Source of the DNA: Prochlorothrix hollandica PCC 9006 = CALU 1027 | GTDB taxonomy: Bacteria; Cyanobacteriota; Cyanobacteriia; Prochlorotrichales; Prochlorotrichaceae | Reading direction: 5' to 3' | Length of the DNA: 64,000 nucleotides | NCBI RefSeq assembly: GCF_000332315.1 | Contig: NZ_KB235937.1 | Coordinates: 171,735-235,734, forward strand | Part shown: one piece after another, positions 50,824-59,597 of the stretch | Position numbering within the stretch: the stretch's first letter is position 1 | Layout of the letters: each line of letters opens with the position of its first letter | Position numbers and translations under genes: made by a program | The notes under the pieces: model-generated | What the model was told of the DNA's origin: nothing | Database searches by the model: none | Seen by the model: only the letters and a program-made list of their open reading frames with translations

Positions 50824-53700
50824 ATGTCACGGTTTTTGCCGCCTTGGCTGACATTCCCCTGGGATCTGTCCCGTTGGTTTTCCCCCGATCGTTCCTCCCC
50901 TGCGCCTGATCCAGATCTGCCCATGGGGTTACCCCCCTGGCATCAACCCTGGACCGTGTTTCAAGCCTTTATCCGTGGGCTGACCCAAGACTTCCTTTGG
51001 CAACTGCGGCGCTGGCTGCGCACCAAAGAACTGGCCCTGTTGGAGTCCTGCGTCATTGGGCTAGTGTCTGGACTAACGGCGGTTTTGATTAAAGAAGGTG
51101 CTAACAGCATCAGTACCTGGCGTGCCCACCAAGCCCATCAAAATTTGCTGTGGTTGCCCATTATTGGGTTAGTGGGGGGGTGGTGTGCCGGTTGGCTGAC
51201 CCTCAAGTTTGCCCCCGAAACCCAGGGCAGCGGCATTCCCCAGGTCAAAGCGGCCCTGGCGCGGGTGCCCGTGGCCCTCAATTTGCGGGTGGCGGTGGTC
51301 AAGTTGGCCAGCACCATGCTGGTCTTGGGTTCAGGCATTGTCCTAGGGCGACAGGGACCCACAGTGCAGGTGGGGGCGGCCTTGGCAGCCCAGTTGAGCC
51401 AGTGGGTGCCCACTTCCCCAGACTATCGACGGCAAATGATTGCAGCGGGAGCAGCGGCGGGGCTGGCGGCGGGGTTCAATGCCCCCATTGCCGGGGTGTT
51501 GTTTGTGGTGGAGGAATTGCTCCAGGATGTGTCGGGGCTGACCTTAGGCACCGCTATTCTGGCTTCCTTCATTGGGGCGGTGGTGTCCCGGTTGTTGGGG
51601 AGCCAGGGCTTACAGTTTTTTTCCACCCTGCCCACAGAAACAGTGAGGCTGACGGTGCAAGAGTTGCCCCTGTTGTTGCTGTTGGGGGTGTTGGCGGGGC
51701 TGCTGGGGGGGCTGTTCAGCCGGGGGGTGTTGGCCAGTCGCTTTTTATATGAGCGGTTTTTGCCCTGGAGTTTGCCGGGGCGGGTAGCGGTGGCGGGGTT
51801 GTTGTCGGGCTGTGCGGCCATGGCCTTGCCGGATATGCTGCGGGATAATGTGGGGCTGCGGGATTGGTTGGTGGAGGGCCATGGCACCTGGCATCTGACG
51901 GCTTTGGCCTTTGTCTCCCGCTTTGGCTTGGTGTTGTTGGCCACGGGATCGGGGGCTTCGGGGGGATTATTTGCCCCAGCCCTCGTTTTGGGGGCATCCC
52001 TGGGCTATTGCGTGACCTTGGCGGCGGAGGCTTTTTTTGCCTTACCCAATGTGCCCGCCGACTGGGTCATTACCATTAGCTCCCCGGCCACCTATGTCCT
52101 CACGGGTATGGGGGCTTTTTTCAGCGCTGTCACCAAGGGACCGATCACCGCCATTGTCATTGTCTTTGAAATGAGCAGTAATTTTGATCTGGTGCTGCCC
52201 TTGATGATCGGTTCTGTGGTGGCCTATACCTTGGCTGAATTGATTTCCAAGGGGTCCATCTACGATCGCCTGCTGGAAGCGGGGGGCATTCACCTCAACC
52301 GCCGGGGCGATCGCCCCGGATCCACCGTGGCGGAATGGGAAACCCTCACCGCCGCCCAAGTGATGCAACAGCGGGTGGAAACCCTGGATCGGCGGGTGAC
52401 CCTGGGGGCAGCCCAACGCATTTTTGCCGCCTCCAATCACCGGGGCTTCCCCGTGGTCGATCGCGAGCAAGTGGTGGGCATTCTCACCCAGGTCGATGTG
52501 GCCCATTGCAACTATCCTCCCCAGACCCCCATTGGCGACCTGATGACTCCCCACCCGGTTACGGTGCAACTGGCGGACACCTTGGCCCATGTGCTCTATT
52601 TGCTGAATCAACATCAAATTAGCCGCCTGCCCGTCACCGATGGCCGCAAGCTGGTGGGCATCATTACCCGCGCCGATATTATCCGAGCCGAGGTTAAACA
52701 ACTGACCGGCAGTTATTGCGTGCTGGGATCCCAGATCCAGCCCTCCTATGTGGTCTACCAAACCCGCGCTCCAGCCCTGGGCCGGGGGCGGCTCTTGGTG
52801 CCGTTGGCCAATCCCATCACGGCCCCTACCCTCTTGCAACTGGCGGCGGCTATCGCCCGCGATCGTGACTATGAACTGGAGTGCCTCAGCATCATCACCG
52901 TGCCCCCTGGCCGTCCCCCTGCCGAGACTCCGGTGGATGTGTCCGCCAGCATTGCCCTGTTGCAACAAGCCTTATCCCTGGGGCAAGACTGGCAATTATC
53001 GGTGCATACCCAGGCGCGGGTGACCCATGATGTGGCCCAAGCGATTTTGGATACCATCCGGGAGCGACGCATTGATGTCACCCTCATGGGCTGGAAGGGC
53101 CAGAGCCGCACCGCCGATCGGGTGTTTGGGAACACCATGGATACCTTGATCCGGCAGGCTCCCTGTGAGTTGGTGTTGGCGAAGCTGGGCGATCGCCTCT
53201 ACAGCAGTGGCAGTGTCTATCCCTCCCTGTTTGCCCGTTTGCACCTCAATCGCTGGCTGGTGCCCTTGGCGGGGGGACCCAATGCCCAACAAGCCCTAGA
53301 GATGCTCCCGTCCCTGGTGTCCATCAGCAGCACCCCCGAAATTATTCTCTGTCAGGTCACTAAGCCCGACACCCAACCCCATGGCCAGGTGCTGAGCCAA
53401 GGACAGCAGTACCTCAAACGGAGGGGCGTGACTTGCCCGATTCAAACGCGATCGCTCCACAATGCCTCCGTCAGTGAGGCGATTCTCCACCTTGCCCAGG
53501 GGGATCACTGCGACGTGATTGTTCTGGGGGCCACCCGGGAGGGATTGCTGAAACAGGCGTTGTCGGGCAATATCCCCGAAGCGATCGCCCGCCACAGTAA
53601 GCAGACGGTGTTAGTGGTGCGAACCCGTGCCCCCAGTCCCGACTCCGGGGAAACCCAGGGGGATGGAGTTGGCTTCAGCCACAGCGGCCACGAGGGTTAG
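50824..53700 (+). CDS. ClC-family chloride channel/transporter with CBS and Usp domains
   Basis: A 958-residue membrane protein. The ClC core (about 75-490) has GSGIP (135-139), GRQGP (175-179), FNAPIAGVLFVVEE and GMGAFFSAVTKGPITA. The gating glutamate of GREGP is replaced by Gln177. Two CBS domains follow (about 508-620: AAQVMQQRVETLD, IGDLMTPHPVTVQ). Then come two UspA-like domains (about 650-790 and 800-945, ending VIVLGATREGLLKQALSG and QTVLVVRT). CBS and Usp modules usually bind adenine nucleotides and may gate transport. Its 3' end overlaps rsmE by 90 bp, tail to tail. Confidence 0.93.
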   Translation: MSRFLPPWLTFPWDLSRWFSPDRSSPAPDPDLPMGLPPWHQPWTVFQAFIRGLTQDFLWQLRRWLRTKELALLESCVIGLVSGLTAVLIKEGANSISTWRAHQAHQNLLWLPIIGLVGGWCAGWLTLKFAPETQGSGIPQVKAALARVPVALNLRVAVVKLASTMLVLGSGIVLGRQGPTVQVGAALAAQLSQWVPTSPDYRRQMIAAGAAAGLAAGFNAPIAGVLFVVEELLQDVSGLTLGTAILASFIGAVVSRLLGSQGLQFFSTLPTETVRLTVQELPLLLLLGVLAGLLGGLFSRGVLASRFLYERFLPWSLPGRVAVAGLLSGCAAMALPDMLRDNVGLRDWLVEGHGTWHLTALAFVSRFGLVLLATGSGASGGLFAPALVLGASLGYCVTLAAEAFFALPNVPADWVITISSPATYVLTGMGAFFSAVTKGPITAIVIVFEMSSNFDLVLPLMIGSVVAYTLAELISKGSIYDRLLEAGGIHLNRRGDRPGSTVAEWETLTAAQVMQQRVETLDRRVTLGAAQRIFAASNHRGFPVVDREQVVGILTQVDVAHCNYPPQTPIGDLMTPHPVTVQLADTLAHVLYLLNQHQISRLPVTDGRKLVGIITRADIIRAEVKQLTGSYCVLGSQIQPSYVVYQTRAPALGRGRLLVPLANPITAPTLLQLAAAIARDRDYELECLSIITVPPGRPPAETPVDVSASIALLQQALSLGQDWQLSVHTQARVTHDVAQAILDTIRERRIDVTLMGWKGQSRTADRVFGNTMDTLIRQAPCELVLAKLGDRLYSSGSVYPSLFARLHLNRWLVPLAGGPNAQQALEMLPSLVSISSTPEIILCQVTKPDTQPHGQVLSQGQQYLKRRGVTCPIQTRSLHNASVSEAILHLAQGDHCDVIVLGATREGLLKQALSGNIPEAIARHSKQTVLVVRTRAPSPDSGETQGDGVGFSHSGHEG

Positions 53701-54972
53701 GGCCACCAGGGGCGCAGTCACAGCCCGGAGGATGCGGGATCCCAGGGAAACGGGCACATAACCGAACCCCAACGCTTGGCCCAGTTCCCCATCCGTCCAG
53801 CCCCCTTCTGGCCCAATGACCAGGACGACGGGGGGATGAGTTTGGCCCTGGGGTGATTCCCTGGTGGCAGTGATGGGGGGATAGCGGTTTAAATCTTGGT
53901 GAAATTGCAGGGCTAAGGGTAATAGCGGGGGACTGTGGGGGGGTGTCTCTGGCGGTGGGTTTTGGTTTAAGGGTGGTTCTCGCGTCGATCGAGGGTCTAG
54001 GTCAGCGCCTGGTGCCAGCCTTGATGCTGGGGTTAGGCCCGGTTTTGTTGCCTGATCTTTTGTTGCCTGATCTTTTAAGGTAGTCCCTTGATTTTGAACG
54101 TCCAGGGCTGGGGTCATGGCTGGGGTCATGGCTGGGGCCGATCGGATTCGATCGATAGCGTCTCCCCGCGCCACACAGAGATAGCGCAAGCTGTTTGCTG
54201 GAACCTGGCCCAAAGCGATGCTAAAGGGCTGGGGCTGGGTGACCCGGGGAACCTGTCGCCGTTCACACTGTTCCGCTGCTTCCTGGGCAATGCGTTGCCA
54301 GCGATCGATCTTCTGGGCACTGGGCTGGGGTAGGGTTCGCTGGCTCAGCACCGGCACAATGGTTCCCACCCCCAACTCCGTCGCCTGTCGTACCACCTCA
54401 TCAAAGCCGGTTTTGGGCACGGCTGCTAACAAAATGGTCTCTAGGATCTCTGGGGGCAGGGGCGGCAGGGCTTGGGTCAGGGTCAGGCGATCGCCCCCTG
54501 GGTTCACCTGGGCCAGCCAGCGATCGCCGTCCTGGGTTTGGGCAATGACCCCGTCCTGGGTCCCCAACCGCAGCACCGTCACCAGGTAATGGCGTTGATC
54601 GGGGGTTAAAACCACCTGGGGACTGGTTTCGCCACTAGTTTCGCCATGGGTTAGTCTACCGGTGGGACGATCGGGGGAAAGGCGATCGGGCGAGGGGCGA
54701 TCGGGGGAGGGACTGCCGGTGTTTAGGGAACTCCCGGTATTTAAGAGTGGGGCGGGTTGGATTTGGCTGCGATCGATGAAAATGCGCTGGTGGTTCCCGT
54801 GCAGCCCCTGGGACGGGGGAGATGCCCCCGGTTCTAAGCCTTGGGATTCTGGGTCGTGGCCGTGGGGGGTTGGGCTGTAGCTTTCAGATGGCTTGGGCCT
54901 TTGGAGTGTGGGCCTTTGGAGTGTTGATCTGGGGGCTTTTGGTTTTTGTCGTGATTTCTTTGGTGATCCCAT
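53611..54972 (-). CDS. rsmE: 16S rRNA m3U1498 methyltransferase RsmE, expanded
   Basis: SPOUT methyltransferase acting on U1498 of 16S rRNA. Recognisable parts are HYLVTVLRLGTQDG (PUA-like), AVPKTGFDEVVRQATELGVG, RWQRIAQEAAEQCERRQVPR, then VIGPEGGWTDGEL and SLGSRILRAVTAPL, which form the SAM-binding knot. At 453 residues it is about 180 longer than usual. There is a repeat-rich N-terminal extension (TLQRPTLQRP; SLNTGSPSPDRPSPDRLSPD) and a second repeat-rich insert (AMTPAMTPA, KDQATKDQATK). Conserved blocks are intact. The start codon overlaps, on the opposite strand, the ATG of the alkyltransferase-like gene. Confidence 0.9.
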   Translation of the reverse strand: MGSPKKSRQKPKAPRSTLQRPTLQRPKPSESYSPTPHGHDPESQGLEPGASPPSQGLHGNHQRIFIDRSQIQPAPLLNTGSSLNTGSPSPDRPSPDRLSPDRPTGRLTHGETSGETSPQVVLTPDQRHYLVTVLRLGTQDGVIAQTQDGDRWLAQVNPGGDRLTLTQALPPLPPEILETILLAAVPKTGFDEVVRQATELGVGTIVPVLSQRTLPQPSAQKIDRWQRIAQEAAEQCERRQVPRVTQPQPFSIALGQVPANSLRYLCVARGDAIDRIRSAPAMTPAMTPALDVQNQGTTLKDQATKDQATKPGLTPASRLAPGADLDPRSTREPPLNQNPPPETPPHSPPLLPLALQFHQDLNRYPPITATRESPQGQTHPPVVLVIGPEGGWTDGELGQALGFGYVPVSLGSRILRAVTAPLVALTLVAAVAEANSIPLGFPGVGTGGTGSHH

Positions 54973-55045
54973 GGTGATGGCTGGCCCTCCCTCCCGCGCT
55001 ACCTCTGTTGTGTCTATTGCTGTGTCTACCTATACCCGGATTTAC
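54971..55045 (+). pseudogene. Alkyltransferase-like (ATL/MGMT family) gene, 5' fragment
   Basis: Encodes the first 25 residues (ATG 54971 or 54977; ...VSTYTRIY) of an MGMT-superfamily protein interrupted by the TnpB element. The fragment ends precisely at the TAC codon that forms the TTAC target. Joining it to 56511 restores TYTRIYAVVRQIPLGRVATY, the normal family N-terminus. Confidence 0.88.
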
Positions 55046-55074
55046 CGAAAATCTGGGTCTAAAGCCCCGTCCTT

Positions 55075-55215
55075 CTAGGACGGCTTTTCTTCCTGCAACC
55101 GATCTATCCAGTCTTCCACAAGCTGGGTCATTGTCTTCTCTCTCTGCTCCGCAATCCGCCTAAGCTTTGCCAACCTAGCGCCGGACACCCTTAAACTGAG
55201 ACTTTCTTTCGCCAT
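55075..55215 (-). CDS. 46-residue ribbon-helix-helix-like protein in the TnpB element
   Basis: Minus-strand ORF in the left end reading MAKESLSLRVSGARLAKLRR, then IAEQREKTMTQLVEDWIDRL and QEEKPS. The beta strand (SLSLRVS) plus two helices fits an RHH/CopG-type DNA-binding protein. It is divergent from tnpB, and the inverted repeat ATGCTA-N7-TAGCAT between them is a plausible operator. The stop codon lies within the left-end hairpin. Confidence 0.7.
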   Translation of the reverse strand: MAKESLSLRVSGARLAKLRRIAEQREKTMTQLVEDWIDRLQEEKPS

Positions 55216-55241
55216 TGTACCTACCCATCGTCTATCCATCT

Positions 55242-55260
55242 ATGCTATCATGGTTAGCAT
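55242..55260. promoter_or_regulatory. Inverted repeat at the tnpB start (candidate operator)
   Basis: ATGCTA-N7-TAGCAT spans the tnpB start and faces the RHH gene. The same dyad is kept in both 276-bp derivatives (30651-30669 in MITE A), although both genes are deleted there. Confidence 0.5.
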
Positions 55261-56470
55261 GAAAGTACGATACCAGTACCGAATTTATCCAACACCGCAA
55301 CAGGTCAAAGGGCTGAATCAGCTTTTTGGGTGTTGCCGAGTTGTGTACAACGATGCCCTGGCGATTGTGCGGTCAGTGCCGCAGGGCGAGAAATGGCCCA
55401 GCAATGCTGAACTGCAAAAGCTGGTGATCACTCAGGCTAAAAAGACGGCTGAACGGGAATGGTTGGCCGATGTGTCAGCCGTGCCCTTGCAGCAGTCGGT
55501 TCAGGATTTAGGTGCTTCCTTCAAGAACTTTTTTGAGAGCCGTAGCGGCAAACGAAAAGGGTCAAAGGTGGGCTTCCCTCGGTTCAAAAAGAAGCTGAAC
55601 CAACAGTCGGCACGGTTTGTTCGGACGGGATTCTCCCTCAAGGGCAATAAGCTTGAACTAGCCAAGTTAGGCCGCTTCAAGGTGAAGTGGTCAAGGCCAC
55701 TGCCCTCTGAACCTAGCTCTGTGACCATTATCCGTAACACGGCTGGACAATACCATGCCAGCTTTGTCGTGGAGATTGGTCCCATCAACATTGAGCCACT
55801 ACGGCCCTCAATTGGGGTAGATCTAGGCATCAAAACCTTTGCCTTTCTCAGCACAGGTGATCGGGTAGAATCCCCTGGATATAATCGGTTAGACCGAAAA
55901 ACGCGACGGTTTCAGCGTAAGCTGGCCCGCCAAGTTAAAGGGTCTAAGCGTCGCGAAAAGACTAGGCTGCGCCTTGCAAAGCTGAAGCTAAAAACGGCCA
56001 ATATCCGAAAAGACTTTCTCCACAAGACCACGACCCAGCTCATCCACGAAAATCAAGTGGTGGTGTTGGAGGATCTGGCGGTGAAGAATATGCTTGGTAA
56101 TCGGAAGTTGGCACGGGCCATCAGTCAGCAGGGTTGGGGCACCGCACGAACCTTGTGCGAGGCCAAGGCCAACATGGTTAATGATCGAGAGGTCAGGATC
56201 ATCAGTCGGTGGGAGCCAACCAGTCAGATCTGTTCTGATTGTGGCTTTCGGTGGGGCAAGGTTGCTCTATCGGTTCGTTCCATCCTCTGTGTGAGTTGCG
56301 GAACCGAACATGATAGAGATGGTAATGCCGCCAAAAATATCGAAAAGTCTGGGTTGGGGCTAACCCAAGACTCTAAATGGACAAAGAACGGGCGTAAGAC
56401 CAGGATGTCTGGCAATCCGACTGCTTTGTCTAGCCAGCCGTACAGCGAACAGCTTGGACTATTCGCCTAG
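55250..56470 (+). CDS. tnpB: TnpB, IS605-family RNA-guided nuclease
   Basis: 406 residues (ATG 55259, MKVRYQYRIYPT, is an alternative start). It has the N-terminal WED/REC-like region, then a RuvC nuclease with all three acidic residues: D191 (GVDLGIKTF), E274 (VLEDLAV) and D357 (DRDGNAA). The zinc finger is CSDC (328-331) with CVSC (347-350). It therefore looks catalytically intact. TnpB proteins are omega-RNA-guided DNA nucleases related to Cas12; the expected target-adjacent motif equals the insertion tetranucleotide, here TTAC. The 3' end overlaps the presumed omega-RNA. Confidence 0.94.
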   Translation: MVSMKVRYQYRIYPTPQQVKGLNQLFGCCRVVYNDALAIVRSVPQGEKWPSNAELQKLVITQAKKTAEREWLADVSAVPLQQSVQDLGASFKNFFESRSGKRKGSKVGFPRFKKKLNQQSARFVRTGFSLKGNKLELAKLGRFKVKWSRPLPSEPSSVTIIRNTAGQYHASFVVEIGPINIEPLRPSIGVDLGIKTFAFLSTGDRVESPGYNRLDRKTRRFQRKLARQVKGSKRREKTRLRLAKLKLKTANIRKDFLHKTTTQLIHENQVVVLEDLAVKNMLGNRKLARAISQQGWGTARTLCEAKANMVNDREVRIISRWEPTSQICSDCGFRWGKVALSVRSILCVSCGTEHDRDGNAAKNIEKSGLGLTQDSKWTKNGRKTRMSGNPTALSSQPYSEQLGLFA

Positions 56471-56510
56471 TCGGAGAATCCCCGCACCTTTAGGTCGGGG
56501 AGCATGTCAA
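56343..56510 (+). ncRNA. Candidate omega-RNA scaffold
   Basis: The last 168 bp of the element (3' tnpB plus right end) are conserved in both deletion derivatives (30681-30848; and in MITE B). This fits the known position of omega-RNA in IS605 elements. The guide would be the flanking 56511 onward (GCCGTTGTGCGCCAAA). Confidence 0.45.
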
Positions 56511-56834
56511 GCCGTTGTGCGCCAAATTCCCCTCGGTCGAGTGGCCACCTATGGCCAAGTAGCAACCCTAGCCCAACTACCGGGACGGGCGAGGCTGGTG
56601 GGTTATGCCCTGTTTCGGGTGGCCCTGCCCCAGGATGACATTCCCTGGCACCGGGTGATTAACGCCCAGGGTCAAATTTCCCAGTCGCCCCACCGCCGGG
56701 GTTCCGATTTTATGCAGCGCCAATTATTGGAGGAAGAGGGGATTGTTTTTGGCGATCGGGACAAAATTAGCCTCCAACGCTATGGCTGGCAACCCCAGAT
56801 CTTGGAGTCGATCGTTCCCCCCTCAGACCCTTAA
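56511..56834 (+). pseudogene. Alkyltransferase-like (ATL/MGMT family) gene, 3' fragment
   Basis: Encodes AVVRQIPLGRVATYGQVATL, then VGYALFRV and PWHRVINAQGQIS, 107 residues to the stop. The active-site motif PWHRV has Trp in place of the MGMT cysteine, the hallmark of alkyltransferase-like proteins. These bind O6-alkylguanine and recruit nucleotide excision repair without dealkylating it. The frame is open through the element's right end back to a TTG at 56454, so a hybrid could be made, but normal expression is broken. Confidence 0.88.
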
Positions 56835-57137
56835 TTTTTCGGATTAGTTCTCTGTTCCCTGTAATAAGTTATTGGGCCATACAGCAGTCCGAAACGGGTC
56901 ATGGGGTTGCGCCCGGATAGCACACACCACCCCAAGGGTTTCAGCCGTCGAGATCCTTACAACTGATTTAGGGTTGCTGTACTGATTTAGGATTGCTGTA
57001 TAAGGTTATTGGGCCATAAAGGTTATGGGCAGTGCCCAGATTATTTGCAACCGTACGGGTGGGTTTCAAACCCACTCCCCCCTATCTCCCCTTCGCTCCA
57101 GTGATTAACCCCTTCTCCCCCTTGCCAGAGTTCTGTT
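56835..57137. other. Spacer with MITE-1
   Basis: No gene. It contains MITE-1 copy l and a partial duplication of its end. Confidence 0.5.
56882..56998. mobile_element. MITE-1 copy l with duplicated end
   Basis: Element 56882-56979 with TA flanks, followed by a 19-bp repeat of its end (CTGATTTAGGATTGCTG) to 56998, which is again bounded by TA. Confidence 0.82.
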
Positions 57138-57836
57138 ATGTCTGAGGTTCCCTCATCCCACTCCCTTGCCGCCGCAGCCCGCCATCAGACTGTGGAATTG
57201 TGGCTGCGGGAAAGTCTCCAGTGGTTACAGAACGATCGCCTGGATGAAGCCCTGGTGGCCTGCGATCGGGCCTTAGCCCTCCAGCCCCAGGCCGTCAAAG
57301 CTTGGCTCTGCCGGGGTCGGATTCTCAGTCTTCAGGATCGCCTAGAGGATGCTCTCCAAGCCCACCGCAAAGCAGCAGCCCTCGATAGTCAATGTGTGGC
57401 CGCTTGGTATAACCAGGCTATCGTTTTGCACCGCCTGCAACGGTGTACCGAAGCCATCATGGCCTTAGAAAAGACCCTGGCCCTCTATCCCCAGTTTTCA
57501 GAGGCATGGTTTAAGCGGGGTCAGCTTTTGGAAGAAGTGCGGCAATATGCAGAAGCCTTTTTGTCCTATAGTTCCGCCATCGAGATCAACCACTATTGGG
57601 TCAAAGCGACCCTGGGGCAAGCCTGGGCGCGGCGGGGCCATTGTTTAAAGGTGCTGGGGAAATATCGGGCTGCGTTACAAGCCTATGAAGCAGCCCTGCG
57701 GGAAGACCCAGACAACGGACCGATTCACCAGGAACGGGTACAAATTTTACAAAGGCTCGGTCAAATCGAAGAAGAAAAACCCAAGGTAGATCCGACAGAG
57801 GATGCACCACCGGAGTCTTGGGGCTGGGCGCTATAG
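57138..57836 (+). CDS. Tetratricopeptide repeat protein
   Basis: A 232-residue soluble protein with about five TPR units from residue 27 to 205. Examples are [80 protein letters not shown] and [20 protein letters not shown]. TPRs mediate protein-protein contacts; no enzymatic domain is present and the partner is unknown. It lies 104 bp upstream of bioB on the same strand. Confidence 0.85.
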   Translation: MSEVPSSHSLAAAARHQTVELWLRESLQWLQNDRLDEALVACDRALALQPQAVKAWLCRGRILSLQDRLEDALQAHRKAAALDSQCVAAWYNQAIVLHRLQRCTEAIMALEKTLALYPQFSEAWFKRGQLLEEVRQYAEAFLSYSSAIEINHYWVKATLGQAWARRGHCLKVLGKYRAALQAYEAALREDPDNGPIHQERVQILQRLGQIEEEKPKVDPTEDAPPESWGWAL

Positions 57837-57940
57837 GGTTTAAGCCGGGGCAGAGAAAACTGGGCGATCGCGGGTTCAGTGCCGGTTCCATCAGGGTTCA
57901 GGTTTGGCAGAACAACCAGGGTAGACTAGGAACTCTGTCT

Positions 57941-59026
57941 ATGCTTGGATTTATGTCTGTTCCTGCCCCGTCTGTTCCCGCCCCGTCTATTCCCGCCCTC
58001 GCTGCCCCTAGTGCTGCTGGCAATCTGTCCCCAGAGGCCGATCGCCCCTCGGCTGATCCCGATATTCGCCACGATTGGACGATCGCCGAAATCCTAGACC
58101 TGTTGCAAACTCCCCTCTTAGACCTGCTGCACCAGGCCCAAACCCTTCACCGTCGCCACAACCCCGGTAACCACATTCAACTGGCCACCCTCCTCAGCGT
58201 CAAAACCGGTGGCTGTGCTGAAAACTGCGCCTACTGCCCCCAATCCGCCCACTACGAGACCCCCGTCGCCAAAGAGCCGACCCTAGGGGTGACCGAGGTT
58301 TTGACCCAGGCCCAAGCCGCCAAAGACCAGGGGGCTACCCGCTTTTGCATGGGGTGGGCGTGGCGGGAAATCCAAGATGGACCCGCCTTTGATGCCATGG
58401 TGGCCATGGTGGAAGGGGTGAAATCCCTGGGGTTGGAAGCCTGTGTGACAGCGGGAATGCTCAAAGCCTCCCAAGCGGAGCGACTAGCGGCGGCGGGGCT
58501 GACGGCCTATAACCATAACTTGGACACCAGTCCGGAGTATTACGGGGAGATCATTACCACCCGCACCTATGGCGATCGCCTCCAAACCCTGGCCCATGTG
58601 CGCCAAGCGGGGATGACGGTGTGCTCTGGGGGCATTATTGGTTTGGGGGAAACCCTCGGCGATCGCGCCCAAATGCTCCAGATCCTGGCCAACCTCAGCC
58701 CCCACCCCGAAAGCGTCCCCATCAATACCCTCGTGGCGGTGGCGGGGACTCCCCTCCAGGATCAGGCTCCCGTGGATCCCCTGGATTTGGTGCGTATGTG
58801 TGCCGTGGCCCGCATTACCATGCCCAAAGCACGGGTGCGCCTCAGCGCCGGTCGTCGCCAGCTTTCCCGCGAGGCCCAGGTGCTGTGCTTTATGGCGGGG
58901 GCCAATTCCATGTTTTATGGCGACAAGTTATTAACCACGGATAATCCCGATCGCCAGCAGGATTTGGAACTATTGGCCGCGATCGGAGCCAAACCCTTGG
59001 AACCCTTCCAAGACTTGCCCCACTAG
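57941..59026 (+). CDS. bioB: Biotin synthase
   Basis: Radical-SAM enzyme inserting sulfur into dethiobiotin. The CX3CX2C motif is CAENCAYC (C92, C96, C99), followed by [29 protein letters not shown] and a C-terminal SAGRRQLS with the Arg ligand of the [2Fe-2S] cluster. From ATG 57941 it is 361 residues; ATG 57953 is an alternative. The N-terminus has a small PAPS repeat ([14 protein letters not shown]). The in-frame extension to 57818 overlaps the TPR gene and is rejected. Confidence 0.95.
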   Translation: MLGFMSVPAPSVPAPSIPALAAPSAAGNLSPEADRPSADPDIRHDWTIAEILDLLQTPLLDLLHQAQTLHRRHNPGNHIQLATLLSVKTGGCAENCAYCPQSAHYETPVAKEPTLGVTEVLTQAQAAKDQGATRFCMGWAWREIQDGPAFDAMVAMVEGVKSLGLEACVTAGMLKASQAERLAAAGLTAYNHNLDTSPEYYGEIITTRTYGDRLQTLAHVRQAGMTVCSGGIIGLGETLGDRAQMLQILANLSPHPESVPINTLVAVAGTPLQDQAPVDPLDLVRMCAVARITMPKARVRLSAGRRQLSREAQVLCFMAGANSMFYGDKLLTTDNPDRQQDLELLAAIGAKPLEPFQDLPH

Positions 59027-59101
59027 CCCCCCCTCGACCCCCTAGTTGTCCTGGAGGCTGTCTAAGAAAGTATGATTGTCCAACCACTGGAGAAGTCAAC
59101 C

Positions 59102-59452
59102 ATGCCCAAATTTCTGACCACTTGGCTGCTGACGGCCCTTGCCCTCCTCCTCACCGCTTTTTTGGTGCCCGGTATACGGTTGGGGGGCTTTGGTGATGCG
59201 ATCGTCGGGGCGGCCATGTTGGGCTTTGTCAACGCCATTGTGCGCCCCATTTTGTTCTTCCTCACCTTGCCCCTCACGATCGTGACCCTGGGTCTCTTTT
59301 TACCCCTGCTTAATGTGATTGCCTTGGTGTTAGTGGATAAGCTCACCCCCGGTCTCACCATTAGCAATGCCCTCTCTGCCATTGTGGGGGCGATCGTCCT
59401 GGCCATTGTCTCCGGGGTCCTAACGGGACTCACCGACGAGGAAACAGCGTAA
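59102..59452 (+). CDS. Phage holin family 4 (YvlD-like) membrane protein
   Basis: The 116-residue protein from ATG 59102 (MPKFLTTWLLTALALLLTAF) has four TM helices. It has the family pattern GAAMLGFVNAIVRPILFFLT, then LPLTIVTLGLFLPLLNVIAL. Despite the Pfam name these are chromosomal membrane proteins of unknown role, not phage holins in context. An in-frame ATG at 59072 is less likely. Confidence 0.85.
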   Translation: MPKFLTTWLLTALALLLTAFLVPGIRLGGFGDAIVGAAMLGFVNAIVRPILFFLTLPLTIVTLGLFLPLLNVIALVLVDKLTPGLTISNALSAIVGAIVLAIVSGVLTGLTDEETA

Positions 59453-59475
59453 GCTTCCCCCCACCGCCATGGGTG

Positions 59476-59545
59476 TGCCGTTGCTAGTGCTGACGTTTCT
59501 AGTGCTGACGTTTGTAGTACTCACGTTTGTAGTGCTCGATTCATT
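59476..59545. repeat. 15-16 bp tandem repeat
   Basis: Four diverged units of TAGTGCTGACGTTTG just upstream of MITE-2 copy 2. Confidence 0.7.
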
Positions 59546-59597
59546 GAGCAGCCTTGGCAGAAGTCTCCCTAAACTGACTGAGTGTCCCTAAAATATC

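Larger units (their letters stand above)
55046..56510 (+). mobile_element. IS605/IS608-type element with tnpB, no tnpA
   Basis: A 1465-bp element. TTAC (55042-55045) is the left target, the right end is TCAA (56507-56510), and there is no target duplication. Both ends fold into imperfect hairpins (left CCGTCCTTCTAGGACGG; right CCCCGCACCTTTAGGTCGGGG). It carries a small RHH gene (minus) and tnpB (plus) but no Y1 transposase, so it depends on TnpA in trans. Target and end sequences match those established for IS608. Confidence 0.93.
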
